NCBI RefSeq assembly: GCF_014252335.1
Contig: NZ_CP059218.1
Location: 393,078 to 457,077 of the forward strand
Source: Blattabacterium cuenoti
Lineage (GTDB): Bacteria; Bacteroidota; Bacteroidia; Flavobacteriales; Blattabacteriaceae
Direction: 5' to 3'
DNA length: 64,000 bases
The notes under the pieces were generated by a model. That model made no database searches, was not told the origin of the DNA, and saw nothing but the letters and a program-made list of their open reading frames with translations. This document shows, piece after piece, positions 9,542 through 18,843 of the stretch. Both the position numbers and the translations under genes were made by a program. Every line of letters starts with the position of its first letter. The first letter of the stretch is position 1.

Positions 9542-11254
9542 TCATGTTATTTTATATATTTTTCCATGGTGTAATAATAAAAGTAAATCAAAATTAGATA
9601 TATAAGATATATCATTAGTAATAATGACTATAGTTGTATTTTTCATTTTTTTTTGTAAAAAATTAATAATTAATTTTGTTGTTATATAATCTATTCCAGA
9701 AAAAATATCATCTAATATAATAATTTTTGGATTTCTTATAATTGCTCTTGCTATACATATTCGCTGTCTTTGTCCTACAGATAAAGTCATTCCCCGTTCT
9801 CCTAGTATTGTATTATATCCATTTTTAAAGTTTATAATTTCTTTATCTATCATTGCATTTTTAGCTGCTTCATAAACTTGATCAGGAGTAATTTCTTGAT
9901 TAATACTTCCAAAAGCAATATTATTATATATAGTATCTGAAAATAAAAATGCTTCTTGAGAAAGATAACTTATATTTTTTCTAAAAAAAAATAAATTATG
10001 ATTTTGCAATAAAATATTATCAATTAATATTTTTCCACTAGATGGATCATATAATCTAGACATTAATCTTCCTATAGTAGTTTTACCAGATCCAGTTTGA
10101 CCAGTCACAATTAATGTTTTTCCTTGTGCAATAGTAAATGAAATTTTTTTAAATACACATTTTGTATTATAAATAAAACTAACATTGATAAATTGTATTT
10201 TCCCATAAAAATTGTTTTTTATTAAATTTTTATTCAAAATATTAGGATTGATTTGTAAAAATTGGTGAATACGTTTTATTGATACTTTTGCTTTTTCGAT
10301 CGTTAATACTATCCAATTTAAAAGAAAAAAAGGAAAAATAATAATATTAATATAAGTAAAAAATTCTGCTAATACTCCTATTTCTTTTATATCTCCATTA
10401 AAATATTTTTTACCTCCAAATAAAAGAATTAATATATTACAATTTCCAATAAAAAAAATAATAATTGATGATAAAATGGTATTGATTGTAGATAAAGTAA
10501 TATGTTGGTTATAATAATTTATAATCATATTATTATATTTTTTGTATAAAAATTTTTCAAAAAAAAAAGATTTAATTAAATGAATACCAGAAAATGTTTC
10601 TTGTATAAAAGAAGCGATAATTGCTTGATTTTCTTGTATATATTGACTAATTTTAAATAAATGTTTACTAATATAATAAATAATAATAAAAAGAATAGGA
10701 ATAGGTATCATAACATAAAAAGATAATGATTTATTTAGACGAAACATTTGAATAAAAACCATAATAAATAAAATCATTAAATTTAATGTATACATAAATG
10801 CTGGTCCTAAAAATTGTCTAATATAAGAAACATCTTCAGTTAATCTATTCATTAAATCGCCAGTAGAATTATTTTGATAAAAAGACAAATTTAATTTTTG
10901 ATAATGTGCAAAAATTTCATTTTTTATATCACATTCAATCATTCTAGATGTTATCATAATACATTGTCTCATATAATATTTAATTACACCACCAATTATT
11001 GGAATAATGGAAATAATTATTGCATATATTAAAATTTGTATTTTCAATTGATTATGAGTATTATATCTATAAATATCAATTTTATGTGTATAAGAAGCAT
11101 AAAACATAATTTTAATAGTATTAATAGATTTTCCTATATAAGGAATGGGTAATAAAGTAAATATATTGGATATTACAATTAATAAACATCCTATAAAAAA
11201 ACGATATTTATATTTGAAAATATATTTTTTACTAAACGACAATAACCTAATCAT
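9542..11254 (-). CDS. ABC exporter half with degenerate ATP site
   Basis: A 570-residue half-transporter: six hydrophobic segments in residues 1-320, then an ATPase domain with Walker A GQTGSGKT (385-392), Q-loop Gln433, signature LSVGQ (491-495) and Walker B IIILDD (511-516). The position after the Walker B Asp, normally the catalytic Glu, is Asp516. The switch position, normally His, is Asn547 (IITNDIS). This pair of changes marks the degenerate half of heterodimeric exporters such as TM287/288. A partner with a canonical site would be expected elsewhere in the genome. Substrate is unknown; lipid or drug export are both possible. Confidence 0.9.
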   Translation of the reverse strand: MIRLLSFSKKYIFKYKYRFFIGCLLIVISNIFTLLPIPYIGKSINTIKIMFYASYTHKIDIYRYNTHNQLKIQILIYAIIISIIPIIGGVIKYYMRQCIMITSRMIECDIKNEIFAHYQKLNLSFYQNNSTGDLMNRLTEDVSYIRQFLGPAFMYTLNLMILFIMVFIQMFRLNKSLSFYVMIPIPILFIIIYYISKHLFKISQYIQENQAIIASFIQETFSGIHLIKSFFFEKFLYKKYNNMIINYYNQHITLSTINTILSSIIIFFIGNCNILILLFGGKKYFNGDIKEIGVLAEFFTYINIIIFPFFLLNWIVLTIEKAKVSIKRIHQFLQINPNILNKNLIKNNFYGKIQFINVSFIYNTKCVFKKISFTIAQGKTLIVTGQTGSGKTTIGRLMSRLYDPSSGKILIDNILLQNHNLFFFRKNISYLSQEAFLFSDTIYNNIAFGSINQEITPDQVYEAAKNAMIDKEIINFKNGYNTILGERGMTLSVGQRQRICIARAIIRNPKIIILDDIFSGIDYITTKLIINFLQKKMKNTTIVIITNDISYISNFDLLLLLHHGKIYKIT

Positions 11255-11284
11255 ATTAATAAAAAATTTTGTTATTTATAAAAA

Positions 11285-12226
11285 ATGTTAATTAGACGAC
11301 ACTTTAGAATAAAAATTTTGCAATTTATATATGCACAATATCTATCTAAAATGGATTCTAAAAAAGTAGAAAATAATATACTTTATAGCATTGACGAATT
11401 ACATTATTTATATATTTCTCTTCTATGTTTAATTTTACAAATGCAACAACTTGCTATTATAACAATTCAAGAAAATAAAATATTATTAAATAATAAAATT
11501 ATTCAACAGTTTGCATATAATTCTATTATTAATATATTATCTCATAATAAATATATAATTGAATATAATTCAAAAAAATATTGGAAATATTTTTTATGGC
11601 AAAAAGATGAATATTATATTAATATTTTATTACAAGATTTAATACAATTGAATGATGATAATATGTTTATTAATAATAATAATGTATCCTATTTTCAAAA
11701 AGACAAACATTTTATTATAACATGTTATAAACAATTTTTTTTTACAAATAAAAAATTAATAGAATATATAGAAGATTCATATCATACATATACAATATGT
11801 ACTAAACTTGATTTATTTATAGCTCATCAAATGGTATATAAAACATTAAAATATATTGAATTATACACTCCAAACAATTTTAAATTAATTGATATTTCTC
11901 AAAATAATCAACAATTTATTATTAATTTATATAGAAATACTATTAATCATAAAAACGAATTAAATAACTTAATAGAACGAATTTCTACAAATTGGACAAT
12001 AAAAAGAATATATATTATCGATTTAATAATATTACAAATGGCAATTTGTGAATTTTTATATTTTCCACATATTCCTCCAAAAGCAACTATTAATGAATAT
12101 ATTGAAATTACAAAATTATTTTGTATGGAAAAAAGTAAAATTTTTGTAAATGGCATTTTAGATAAAATTTTACAGTTATTAAATAAAGAAAACAACTTAA
12201 AAAAAGAAATTCATCAGAAATCATAA
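11285..12226 (+). CDS. nusB: Transcription antitermination factor NusB
   Basis: A 313-residue protein with the NusB signature in its C-terminal third: a helix RIYIIDLIILQMAICEF, then a PPKATINEYIEITK segment and VNGILDKILQ. NusB binds the boxA of rRNA leaders with NusE (S10). E. coli NusB has only about 140 residues. The long N-terminal part, which opens with RRHFRIKILQFIYAQ, is usual for Bacteroidetes. It is transcribed divergently from the ABC exporter, and yajC follows 32 bases downstream. No catalytic residues are expected. Confidence 0.9.
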   Translation: MLIRRHFRIKILQFIYAQYLSKMDSKKVENNILYSIDELHYLYISLLCLILQMQQLAIITIQENKILLNNKIIQQFAYNSIINILSHNKYIIEYNSKKYWKYFLWQKDEYYINILLQDLIQLNDDNMFINNNNVSYFQKDKHFIITCYKQFFFTNKKLIEYIEDSYHTYTICTKLDLFIAHQMVYKTLKYIELYTPNNFKLIDISQNNQQFIINLYRNTINHKNELNNLIERISTNWTIKRIYIIDLIILQMAICEFLYFPHIPPKATINEYIEITKLFCMEKSKIFVNGILDKILQLLNKENNLKKEIHQKS

Positions 12227-12258
12227 AACACATAAAACAATTGTTTTAAATTATTACT

Positions 12259-12600
12259 ATGTATTATATATATTTGAAATTAGTACAAAGTTCTGCTGCA
12301 GAAACTGTTTGGATGTTTGCTCTAATATTTATTGTTTTCTATTTTTTTATGATTAGACCTCAAATAAATAAACAAAAAATGGAAAAAAAATTTCAAGAAA
12401 ATTTAAAAACAGGAAATTATATTGTAACAACTTCAGGAATACATGGCAAAATTATTAAAATATCAAAATATTTTTGCATATTAGAAACAGTAGTGGGAAA
12501 AATTAAAACAGAAAAAAATACAATTTCTAAAGATTTAACTTATTTACGATATGGAAAAAATAATCCAAAAGTATTATATAAAGAAATAAATCATAAATGA
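12259..12600 (+). CDS. yajC: Sec translocon accessory protein YajC
   Basis: A 113-residue single-pass membrane protein. One hydrophobic segment (about 18-32) is followed directly by MIRPQINKQKM, the family hallmark, and then a small soluble domain with TSGIHGKI. YajC joins SecDF in the holotranslocon. Its stop overlaps the coaE start as ATGA, which implies translational coupling. Confidence 0.92.
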   Translation: MYYIYLKLVQSSAAETVWMFALIFIVFYFFMIRPQINKQKMEKKFQENLKTGNYIVTTSGIHGKIIKISKYFCILETVVGKIKTEKNTISKDLTYLRYGKNNPKVLYKEINHK

Positions 12601-13223
12601 AAAAATCAACTTATTTAATAGGAATAACTGGCCAGATAGGAACTGGAAAAAGTTTATTATCTCATTATTTTCAACAAATGCAAGTTCCAGTATATCAATC
12701 AGATATACAATGTAAAAAATTAATGAATAATAATTGTTTTATCAAAAAAGAAATTATTAAATATTTTGGTACACAAGCATATATTAAAAATAATACAATA
12801 AATTCAGTTGTTATATCTAATATTGTATTTAATAATAATCCTGCTTCATACTTAAAATTATTATGTAAAATTATATATCCTTGGATGGTATTAGATTTTA
12901 AAATTTGGCAAAATTATCACCATAAAAAGTTATATCTCATAAAAGATTCGGCATTATTATTTGAAAGTGGTTCATATAAAAATTGTGATTTAATGATCAA
13001 TATAACTTCTTCTATAGATACAATTATAAAACGAGTCAGAAAAAGAAGTCGTTTACATGTAAATCAAATTATAAATCGTTTAAAATTACAAATTCCAAAT
13101 AGATATAGAATAAAATATTCTAATTTTATTATAAATAATGAATCAGATATAAATTATTTAAAATATAAAGCAAAAACTATTCATAATCTAATTATTAATA
13201 AATTGAAATATGGGAAAAGGTGA
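12597..13223 (+). CDS. coaE: Dephospho-CoA kinase
   Basis: A 208-residue P-loop kinase performing the last step of CoA synthesis. Walker A reads GQIGTGKS near residue 12, the substrate Asp follows in YQSDIQCKKL, and a lid with RVRKRSR and NRLKLQ is visible. It overlaps yajC by 4 bases upstream and the bTHX gene by 14 bases downstream, so three genes are read in staggered frames without any gap. Confidence 0.93.
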   Translation: MKKSTYLIGITGQIGTGKSLLSHYFQQMQVPVYQSDIQCKKLMNNNCFIKKEIIKYFGTQAYIKNNTINSVVISNIVFNNNPASYLKLLCKIIYPWMVLDFKIWQNYHHKKLYLIKDSALLFESGSYKNCDLMINITSSIDTIIKRVRKRSRLHVNQIINRLKLQIPNRYRIKYSNFIINNESDINYLKYKAKTIHNLIINKLKYGKR

Positions 13224-13311
13224 TAAAAAAACAAAACGAGGAAAAATAATTAATAAAACATATGGAAAACGTAGACCAAATCCAAGAAATGCTAGAAAAA
13301 CAATAAAATAA
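13210..13311 (+). CDS. Small ribosomal subunit protein bTHX
   Basis: A 33-residue, very basic protein that begins MGKGDKKTKRGKI and continues with TYGKRRPNP. This is the bTHX family first seen in Thermus 30S subunits, where it stabilises the head of the small subunit, and conserved in Bacteroidetes. It starts inside the end of coaE (14-base overlap, different frame) and stops 3 bases before the convergent metallopeptidase gene. Because it is so short it is easily missed. The match in sequence and length makes the call firm. Confidence 0.92.
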   Translation: MGKGDKKTKRGKIINKTYGKRRPNPRNARKTIK

Positions 13312-13314
13312 TAT

Positions 13315-14040
13315 TTATTGATTTTTATTATTTAAATAATTTATTTCCTTGATTTTATTAATTAAAAATGAAATAAAATAAATTAATTGAGAAAAATTAC
13401 TAAGAGCAGACACAATATATGTCATAGATGCCCACATTAAAGATTTTTTTGCATAATTATATTCTTGATCACTTACAATATTGCTATTTTTTAACCATTT
13501 TAATGCTTTATTACTAGCATTTAATTCAATTGGAAGAGTAATCATCGCAAACATAACTACTAAACAAAATAATCCTATACCACATTGTAACAGTATCGTA
13601 TTTCTACTATTAGATGTATAATATGTAGTCATTCCTGATATTATACATATATTAGTCATTCTAGAACTAAAATTGATAACAGGAATTAAAAAATTTCTAA
13701 TTTTTAACATTTTATATCCTAAATAATGTTGTAAAGCATGTCCACATTCATGAGCAGCTATTGCAGCAGATGTTGTATTTTTTTGATAAAAAACATCTTT
13801 ACTTAAATTAATAGTTCTGTCTAGAGGATTATAATGATCTTGAAGAAATTCTTCTACAATACATATATTTACATTCTTTATCCCATTATCTTGTAACATT
13901 TGTTGAGCAATTTCATTTCCTGTCATATTATTATGTAAATTAAATTTAGCATAAAATCGAAATTTTATTTTTAATATTTTATTAACTACAGAACTAATAA
14001 TAAAACTCATTCCAATAATAATATAGTATATCGACATCAT
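13315..14040 (-). CDS. YugP-type membrane zinc metallopeptidase
   Basis: A 241-residue integral membrane protein of the neutral zinc metallopeptidase family (Zn_peptidase_2, as in Bacillus YugP). The HExxH motif is HECGH in AAHECGHALQH, with hydrophobic segments at the N-terminus (about 3-20), the middle (two, around 125-170) and near the C-terminus. The family substrate is not known; membrane protein quality control is a guess. It is convergent with bTHX, ending 3 bases away, and divergent from the NDH-2 gene. A perfect inverted repeat lies 10 bases upstream of its start. Confidence 0.88.
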   Translation of the reverse strand: MMSIYYIIIGMSFIISSVVNKILKIKFRFYAKFNLHNNMTGNEIAQQMLQDNGIKNVNICIVEEFLQDHYNPLDRTINLSKDVFYQKNTTSAAIAAHECGHALQHYLGYKMLKIRNFLIPVINFSSRMTNICIISGMTTYYTSNSRNTILLQCGIGLFCLVVMFAMITLPIELNASNKALKWLKNSNIVSDQEYNYAKKSLMWASMTYIVSALSNFSQLIYFISFLINKIKEINYLNNKNQ

Positions 14041-14050
14041 ACATAATTAA

Positions 14051-14071
14051 AATATGTAATATTTACATATT
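14051..14071. repeat. Perfect inverted repeat upstream of the metallopeptidase gene
   Basis: AATATGTAA (14051-14059) and TTACATATT (14063-14071) are exact inverted copies separated by 3 bases. The site lies 10 bases upstream of the metallopeptidase start, in the divergent gap with ndh. It has operator-like geometry, but AT-rich DNA produces such repeats easily. Confidence 0.45.
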
Positions 14072-14178
14072 TACATATTATATTAATTATTAATAAAATT
14101 ATTTTTTTTTTTTATATAAAATGAAAATATTTATTATAACTTACATACATAATAAATTTATAGTTCAAAGAATTGACT

Positions 14179-15477
14179 ATGAATATTCCTATAGATAAAA
14201 AATTAAAACGTGTTGTTATTATTGGTGCAGGATTTGCTGGATTACAAGTAGCAAAAAAACTCCAAAGACATAAATATCAAGTGATATTAATTGATAAAAA
14301 TAATTATTATACTTTTCAACCATTATTATATCAAGTAGCTACTTCCGGATTAGAACCAGATTCTATTGCTCATTCTATAAGAACGATTATCACACAAACT
14401 AAAAATTTTTTTTTTAGATTAGCTAATGTATATTATATCAATACAAAAAATAATCAAATTTATACCAATGTTGGTCATCTGAAATATGATTATTTAATCA
14501 TTGCTGTAGGATCTGTAACAAATTATTTTGGAAATAAAAATATTGAATATTTTTCATTACCAATGAAATCTATTCCTGAAGCATTACATTTAAGAAATAC
14601 AATTTTACAGAGTTTTGAATATGCATTATTAACGAATAATGAAAAAGATAAAGAAAGATTAATGAATTTTGTAATTGTTGGTGGTGGCCCTACAGGTGTA
14701 GAGTTAGCTGGAGCTTTAGCAGAAATGAAAAAATATGTTTTACCATATGATTATCCTGATTTAGATATACAAAAAATGAATATTCATCTATTACAAGCAT
14801 CACCAAGATTATTAGATGGAATGTCTCAATATTCTGCACAACAAGCTTTTAATAATCTAAAAGATTTAGGTGTTAAAATTTGGATTAATTGTTTAGTAAA
14901 AGATTATGATGGAAAAGTAGTTTGTACAGCAACAGGACAAAATATAGAATCTTTTAATGTTATATGGGCTGCTGGAGTTAAAGGTGCTCTAATGAAAGGA
15001 TTTCTTAAAGAAGAAATAGAAATCAAAGGAGAAAGAATTTTAGTAAATAATTATTTAAGAACATTAAACTATCATAATATTTTTGCTATTGGAGATATTG
15101 CATATATGGTATCAAATAAACATTATCCTAATGGACATCCAATGACTGCATCACCAGCTATACAACAAGGAAATTATATTGCAAATTATTTTAATAATTT
15201 TTTATTAGAAAAACATAAAATTATTAAACCTTTTATATATAAAAATTTTGGTTCTATGGCAACTATTGGCAGAAATAAAGCCGTTTGTGATTTTCATTCT
15301 TTTAAATTAAAAGGTTTTGTAGCATGGATTGTGTGGATGTCAGTACATTTATTTAGTTTAGTAGGATTTAGAAATAGAGTGATAGCATTAATGAATTGGA
15401 TTATCCAATATTTTCAATATCATAAAAGCGTACGATTAATCATAAAACCTTTTAATAGAAAGAAAAAAAAATCATAA
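14179..15477 (+). CDS. ndh: Type II NADH:quinone oxidoreductase (NDH-2)
   Basis: A flavoprotein of 432 residues with two Rossmann folds: the FAD motif GAGFAGLQ near residue 18 and the NAD motif GGGPTGVELAGA near 170. The Bacteroidetes NDH-2 signature QPLLYQVATSGLEP is also visible, plus an amphipathic or membrane-seeking C-terminus (WIVWMSVHLFSLVG). It oxidises NADH and reduces the quinone pool without pumping protons. A TTG two codons upstream is in frame, but the ATG at 14179 is the better start. With menF and the MenI-like thioesterase next door it forms a menaquinone-linked neighbourhood. Confidence 0.9.
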   Translation: MNIPIDKKLKRVVIIGAGFAGLQVAKKLQRHKYQVILIDKNNYYTFQPLLYQVATSGLEPDSIAHSIRTIITQTKNFFFRLANVYYINTKNNQIYTNVGHLKYDYLIIAVGSVTNYFGNKNIEYFSLPMKSIPEALHLRNTILQSFEYALLTNNEKDKERLMNFVIVGGGPTGVELAGALAEMKKYVLPYDYPDLDIQKMNIHLLQASPRLLDGMSQYSAQQAFNNLKDLGVKIWINCLVKDYDGKVVCTATGQNIESFNVIWAAGVKGALMKGFLKEEIEIKGERILVNNYLRTLNYHNIFAIGDIAYMVSNKHYPNGHPMTASPAIQQGNYIANYFNNFLLEKHKIIKPFIYKNFGSMATIGRNKAVCDFHSFKLKGFVAWIVWMSVHLFSLVGFRNRVIALMNWIIQYFQYHKSVRLIIKPFNRKKKKS

Positions 15478-15478
15478 T

Positions 15479-16570
15479 TTACTTAAATATTAAATTGCTA
15501 ACTATATTTTTTATTTTACTGTCTGTTTCTAAATACTCTAAAAATATATTACTTTTTGCTGTAATTCCACTACCAGCATAAATAATAATTTTATTATTTT
15601 TAAGATTAATATTAGCACATCTTAAATTTAAATATAACTCTATGTTATTTTTACTAACAGGTCCAAAATATCCAGTATAAAATTGTCTATTATATCCTTC
15701 ATATTTTGTTATAAAATCTAACGCTGGTTCCTTTGGAGATCCACATATAGAAGGTGTAGGATATATTGTATTTAAAAGCTTAAAAATATTTATTTTTTTA
15801 TAAAAAACAAATTTAATAATAGTTTTTAAATGAAATAAACTTCCAACTTGTATAGTTTTAGTTTTATCTATTGAAATATATCCAGCATATTTATTTTGCA
15901 ATATATTTTTAATATATTCAATCACTATTTGATGCTCTTCAAATTCTTTATTGGTCCAATCATACATCATTTGATTACTATTATCTTGTGTGATAGTTCC
16001 AGCTAAAGCTACTGTTGTTAATTGTTTTTTACCAATTTCATATGTTATTAATAATTCTGGAGTGGCACTAATCCAAAATTCATAATTCATATTATACCAA
16101 AGAACCACAAAAGTATTAGGATAAGAAACAATAAAGTTTTGAAAAGTTTTACGTAACAATAAATTATTACAATCAATTTCTAAAAATTTAGATAATACAA
16201 TTTTATTTAACAATCCAATATTTATAAGTTTAATTGCTTGTGCAATTAATTTATTATATTTATAGGAATGTTTGAGTAAACAAAAATCATTCTTATTATT
16301 ATTCTTATTATTCTTATTATTATTCTTATTATTATTATTTTCAATGTTTATAAAAAAAATTTGTTTTGTATATATTTTAATAATTGATGTTTGATTAAAA
16401 CTACTTATTAAAAAAAAATTGTCTTGATTTATTGAACCAACATTCTTGTTTGTAGAAGAATAAAAATAAATTTTATTTTCATTTGGTCTTTTAAATAAAA
16501 CAAATCTTTTTTTAGAAGAGTAATGTTTAATAATTTTTTTATATAAATCTTGTATTTTAATTTCTATCAT
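15479..16570 (-). CDS. menF: Isochorismate synthase
   Basis: A 363-residue chorismate-utilising enzyme that converts chorismate to isochorismate, the entry to menaquinone. The conserved core is in the C-terminal half: LAGTITQ, the EHQIVIEYI helix, the PTPSICGSPK loop and RQFYTGYFGP, with Glu ligands for Mg. The N-terminal part is poorly conserved and contains an Asn/Lys tract of about 18 residues encoded by a triplet repeat. The start overlaps the upstream thioesterase stop by 4 bases, so the two are coupled. EntC-like siderophore function is unlikely without ent genes. Confidence 0.9.
   Translation of the reverse strand: MIEIKIQDLYKKIIKHYSSKKRFVLFKRPNENKIYFYSSTNKNVGSINQDNFFLISSFNQTSIIKIYTKQIFFINIENNNNKNNNKNNKNNNKNDFCLLKHSYKYNKLIAQAIKLINIGLLNKIVLSKFLEIDCNNLLLRKTFQNFIVSYPNTFVVLWYNMNYEFWISATPELLITYEIGKKQLTTVALAGTITQDNSNQMMYDWTNKEFEEHQIVIEYIKNILQNKYAGYISIDKTKTIQVGSLFHLKTIIKFVFYKKINIFKLLNTIYPTPSICGSPKEPALDFITKYEGYNRQFYTGYFGPVSKNNIELYLNLRCANINLKNNKIIIYAGSGITAKSNIFLEYLETDSKIKNIVSNLIFK
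16288..16341. repeat. Triplet-rich microsatellite inside menF
   Basis: On the plus strand the tract is built from TTATTC and TTATTATTATTC units. It encodes a run of Asn with interspersed Lys on the minus strand. It sits in the variable N-terminal part of MenF, where length changes in steps of three should be tolerated. Confidence 0.85.
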
Positions 16571-17067
16571 TCATTATTATTATATTCAATATTTTTTGAA
16601 ATAATTATATTTGTCATTTTACAAAAACTAATAATATTATTATCATTATTAAAAATTTTTACATTGATAAAATGTAGAGTTTTTCCTGTATGAATCATTT
16701 TAGCTTTCGCAAATAAAATGCCAGTTTTAATATGTTTAATATGATTAACAGCAATTTCTATATTAAATACATTAAATAAGATTTTATTCACATATATCAA
16801 TGATAAAGTACTTCCAATACTTTCAGCTAAAGAAGTAATAATACCTCCATGAATAAATCCTTCAGGTTGAAAAAACGTTTTTTGTTTATCAATAATCATT
16901 TTACCTATTAATGAATCATGATCTATATTAATATATTTAATTTGTAAAAAATGCATTAAAGTATTTTTTGTATTTAAACTATTTAAATAAAATAATAAAT
17001 TATTTTTATTTTTTGCATTAATTTCCATAATACAATTATAATTAGTTTGTAATAAACAATAAATCAA
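16567..17067 (-). CDS. menI: Hotdog-fold thioesterase, probable DHNA-CoA hydrolase
   Basis: A hotdog-fold acyl-CoA thioesterase of up to 166 residues. The family motif GFIHGGIITSLAESIGS, with the catalytic Glu in LAES, is intact. A start at an in-frame ATG near 17028 (residue 14) would give the more usual length of about 153 residues; the longer frame is shown. It overlaps menF by 4 bases. In Bacteroidetes this kind of thioesterase next to menaquinone genes is assigned as 1,4-dihydroxy-2-naphthoyl-CoA hydrolase (MenI). The function is inferred from context plus family, not from unique residues. Confidence 0.75.
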   Translation of the reverse strand: MIYCLLQTNYNCIMEINAKNKNNLLFYLNSLNTKNTLMHFLQIKYINIDHDSLIGKMIIDKQKTFFQPEGFIHGGIITSLAESIGSTLSLIYVNKILFNVFNIEIAVNHIKHIKTGILFAKAKMIHTGKTLHFINVKIFNNDNNIISFCKMTNIIISKNIEYNNNE

Positions 17068-17129
17068 CCTTAATTAAATTTACAATATTTAATAATGATT
17101 ACAAATTAAAAAATTAATTAATCAAAAAA

Positions 17130-17666
17130 ATGAACAATAAAATATTTATTCCTGTATTAGGAACAAATAAACAAATTATTGGCTTTGAAGAAAAAAATAT
17201 AATTCATATAAAAGGATTATTTCATCAAGCAGTTTCGATTTTTATTTTTCATCCAATACAAAAAATGTTTATGTTACAAAAAAGATCTTATAATAAATAT
17301 CATTCTTCTTTATTATGGACTAATACTTGTTGTAGTCATCCAATACAAAATGAATCTATTTTAACAGCTGCTCATAGATGTTTAATAGAAGAAATGGGGT
17401 TTGATTGTTATTTAGAAAATAAATTTTATTTTACTTATTATAAATTCTTTAAGAATGGTTTAATAGAAAATGAATTAGATTATGTATTTGTTGGATATTA
17501 TTCTGAATCTCCAATTATTAATACCAATGAAGTAGATACTTGGAAATGGATATATTTAAATGATTTACTTAAAGATATTAATATCTATCCTAATTCTTAT
17601 ACTATTTGGTTTAAAATTATTATTAATAATTATTTAAATCAATTAAATATTAAATTTTACGATTAA
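17130..17666 (+). CDS. idi: Isopentenyl-diphosphate delta-isomerase, type 1
   Basis: A 178-residue Nudix-fold isomerase that interconverts IPP and DMAPP for isoprenoids such as the menaquinone tail and i6A tRNA. The active-site Cys is in TNTCCSHP, the Nudix-like segment is AAHRCLIEEMGF, and the Glu pair follows in the ENELDYVF segment. Length is normal. It is divergent from the menF operon and followed 62 bases later by gcvT. It supplies DMAPP that MiaA in this window uses. Confidence 0.93.
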   Translation: MNNKIFIPVLGTNKQIIGFEEKNIIHIKGLFHQAVSIFIFHPIQKMFMLQKRSYNKYHSSLLWTNTCCSHPIQNESILTAAHRCLIEEMGFDCYLENKFYFTYYKFFKNGLIENELDYVFVGYYSESPIINTNEVDTWKWIYLNDLLKDINIYPNSYTIWFKIIINNYLNQLNIKFYD

Positions 17667-17728
17667 GAAGAAATATATATACTAAAATATGAATTTACAA
17701 AATTATGAACTATATAATATGATGAAAT

Positions 17729-18838
17729 ATGAAAAAAACTATATTATACAATAATCACATTAAATTAAAAGCAAATATGATTATTTTTTCTGGATATCAT
17801 ATGCCACAGCAATATATTTCGTCTATTAAAGAACATCTTGCCGTGAGACATGCAGTAGGCATATTTGATATTAGTCATATGGGGAAAATTATTTTACAAG
17901 GTAATAACGTTAAACGTTTTATTCAATATTTAACAACAAATAATATATTACTAATTAAATCTTATCAAGCACAATATTCTTGTATAATTAATTATCAAGG
18001 AGGAATTATAGATGATTTAATAATTTATCAAATTTCAGACAATAAATTATTATTAATCGTTAATGCTATTAATACAGAAAAAAATAAAAAATGGATTAAT
18101 TATCATATTAAATTATATAATTTAAATAATATATCTCTTTTAGATATTACTGATAAATATTCTATTATATCTATACAAGGACCAAAATCTATAAATACTA
18201 TTCAAAAGATTACTAATATTTCTTTAGATCAAATGCCATTTTATCATTTTCAAATAGGTTCATTAGCAGGAATAAAAAACATATTAATATCCAGAACAGG
18301 ATATACCGGGGCTGTAGGATTTGAAATTTATATACCAAATCAGTATTCTAATTTTATTTGGAATGAAATATTAGATATAGGACATAGATTTAATATTCAT
18401 CCATGTGGATTATCATCTAGAGATTCACTAAGATTAGAAATGGGATATAGATTATATGGAAACGAATTATCAGAAAAGATTACACCCATAGAAGCAGGAT
18501 TATCTTGGATAACAAAATTTAATAAACAATTTATATCTAGAGATTTATTAAAAAAACAACAAACTGAAGGTCAACATAAAAGATTGATAGCTTTTCTTAT
18601 TAATAATGAGAAAAAAGGTTTCATTCCAAGAAATGGACATATTTTAAAAAATAATAATAATATTACAATTGGAACAGTAACTTCTGGATGTTATTCTCCA
18701 ATGTTAAAAAAAGGAATAGGATTAGGATTTATAGAAAATATTAATTTTATCACATCTAATTCAATAAATTATTTTATTTATATAAATAACCGTAATATTC
18801 CTATTAAAATAGTTAAATTACCTTTTATAAAGGTTTAG
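17729..18838 (+). CDS. gcvT: Aminomethyltransferase, glycine cleavage T protein
   Basis: A 369-residue folate-dependent T protein that transfers the methylene group from the H protein-bound aminomethyl arm to tetrahydrofolate. Visible features are the HMGKI segment near residue 50, the substrate-site RTGYTGAVGFEIY near 190, the SSRDSLRLEMGYRLYG helix and the GTVTSGCYSPMLKKGIGLG signature at the end. The GcvP and GcvH partners are outside the window; LpdA at 59 kb can act as the L protein. The MATE gene starts 5 bases downstream. Confidence 0.95.
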   Translation: MKKTILYNNHIKLKANMIIFSGYHMPQQYISSIKEHLAVRHAVGIFDISHMGKIILQGNNVKRFIQYLTTNNILLIKSYQAQYSCIINYQGGIIDDLIIYQISDNKLLLIVNAINTEKNKKWINYHIKLYNLNNISLLDITDKYSIISIQGPKSINTIQKITNISLDQMPFYHFQIGSLAGIKNILISRTGYTGAVGFEIYIPNQYSNFIWNEILDIGHRFNIHPCGLSSRDSLRLEMGYRLYGNELSEKITPIEAGLSWITKFNKQFISRDLLKKQQTEGQHKRLIAFLINNEKKGFIPRNGHILKNNNNITIGTVTSGCYSPMLKKGIGLGFIENINFITSNSINYFIYINNRNIPIKIVKLPFIKV

Positions 18839-18843
18839 TATTT

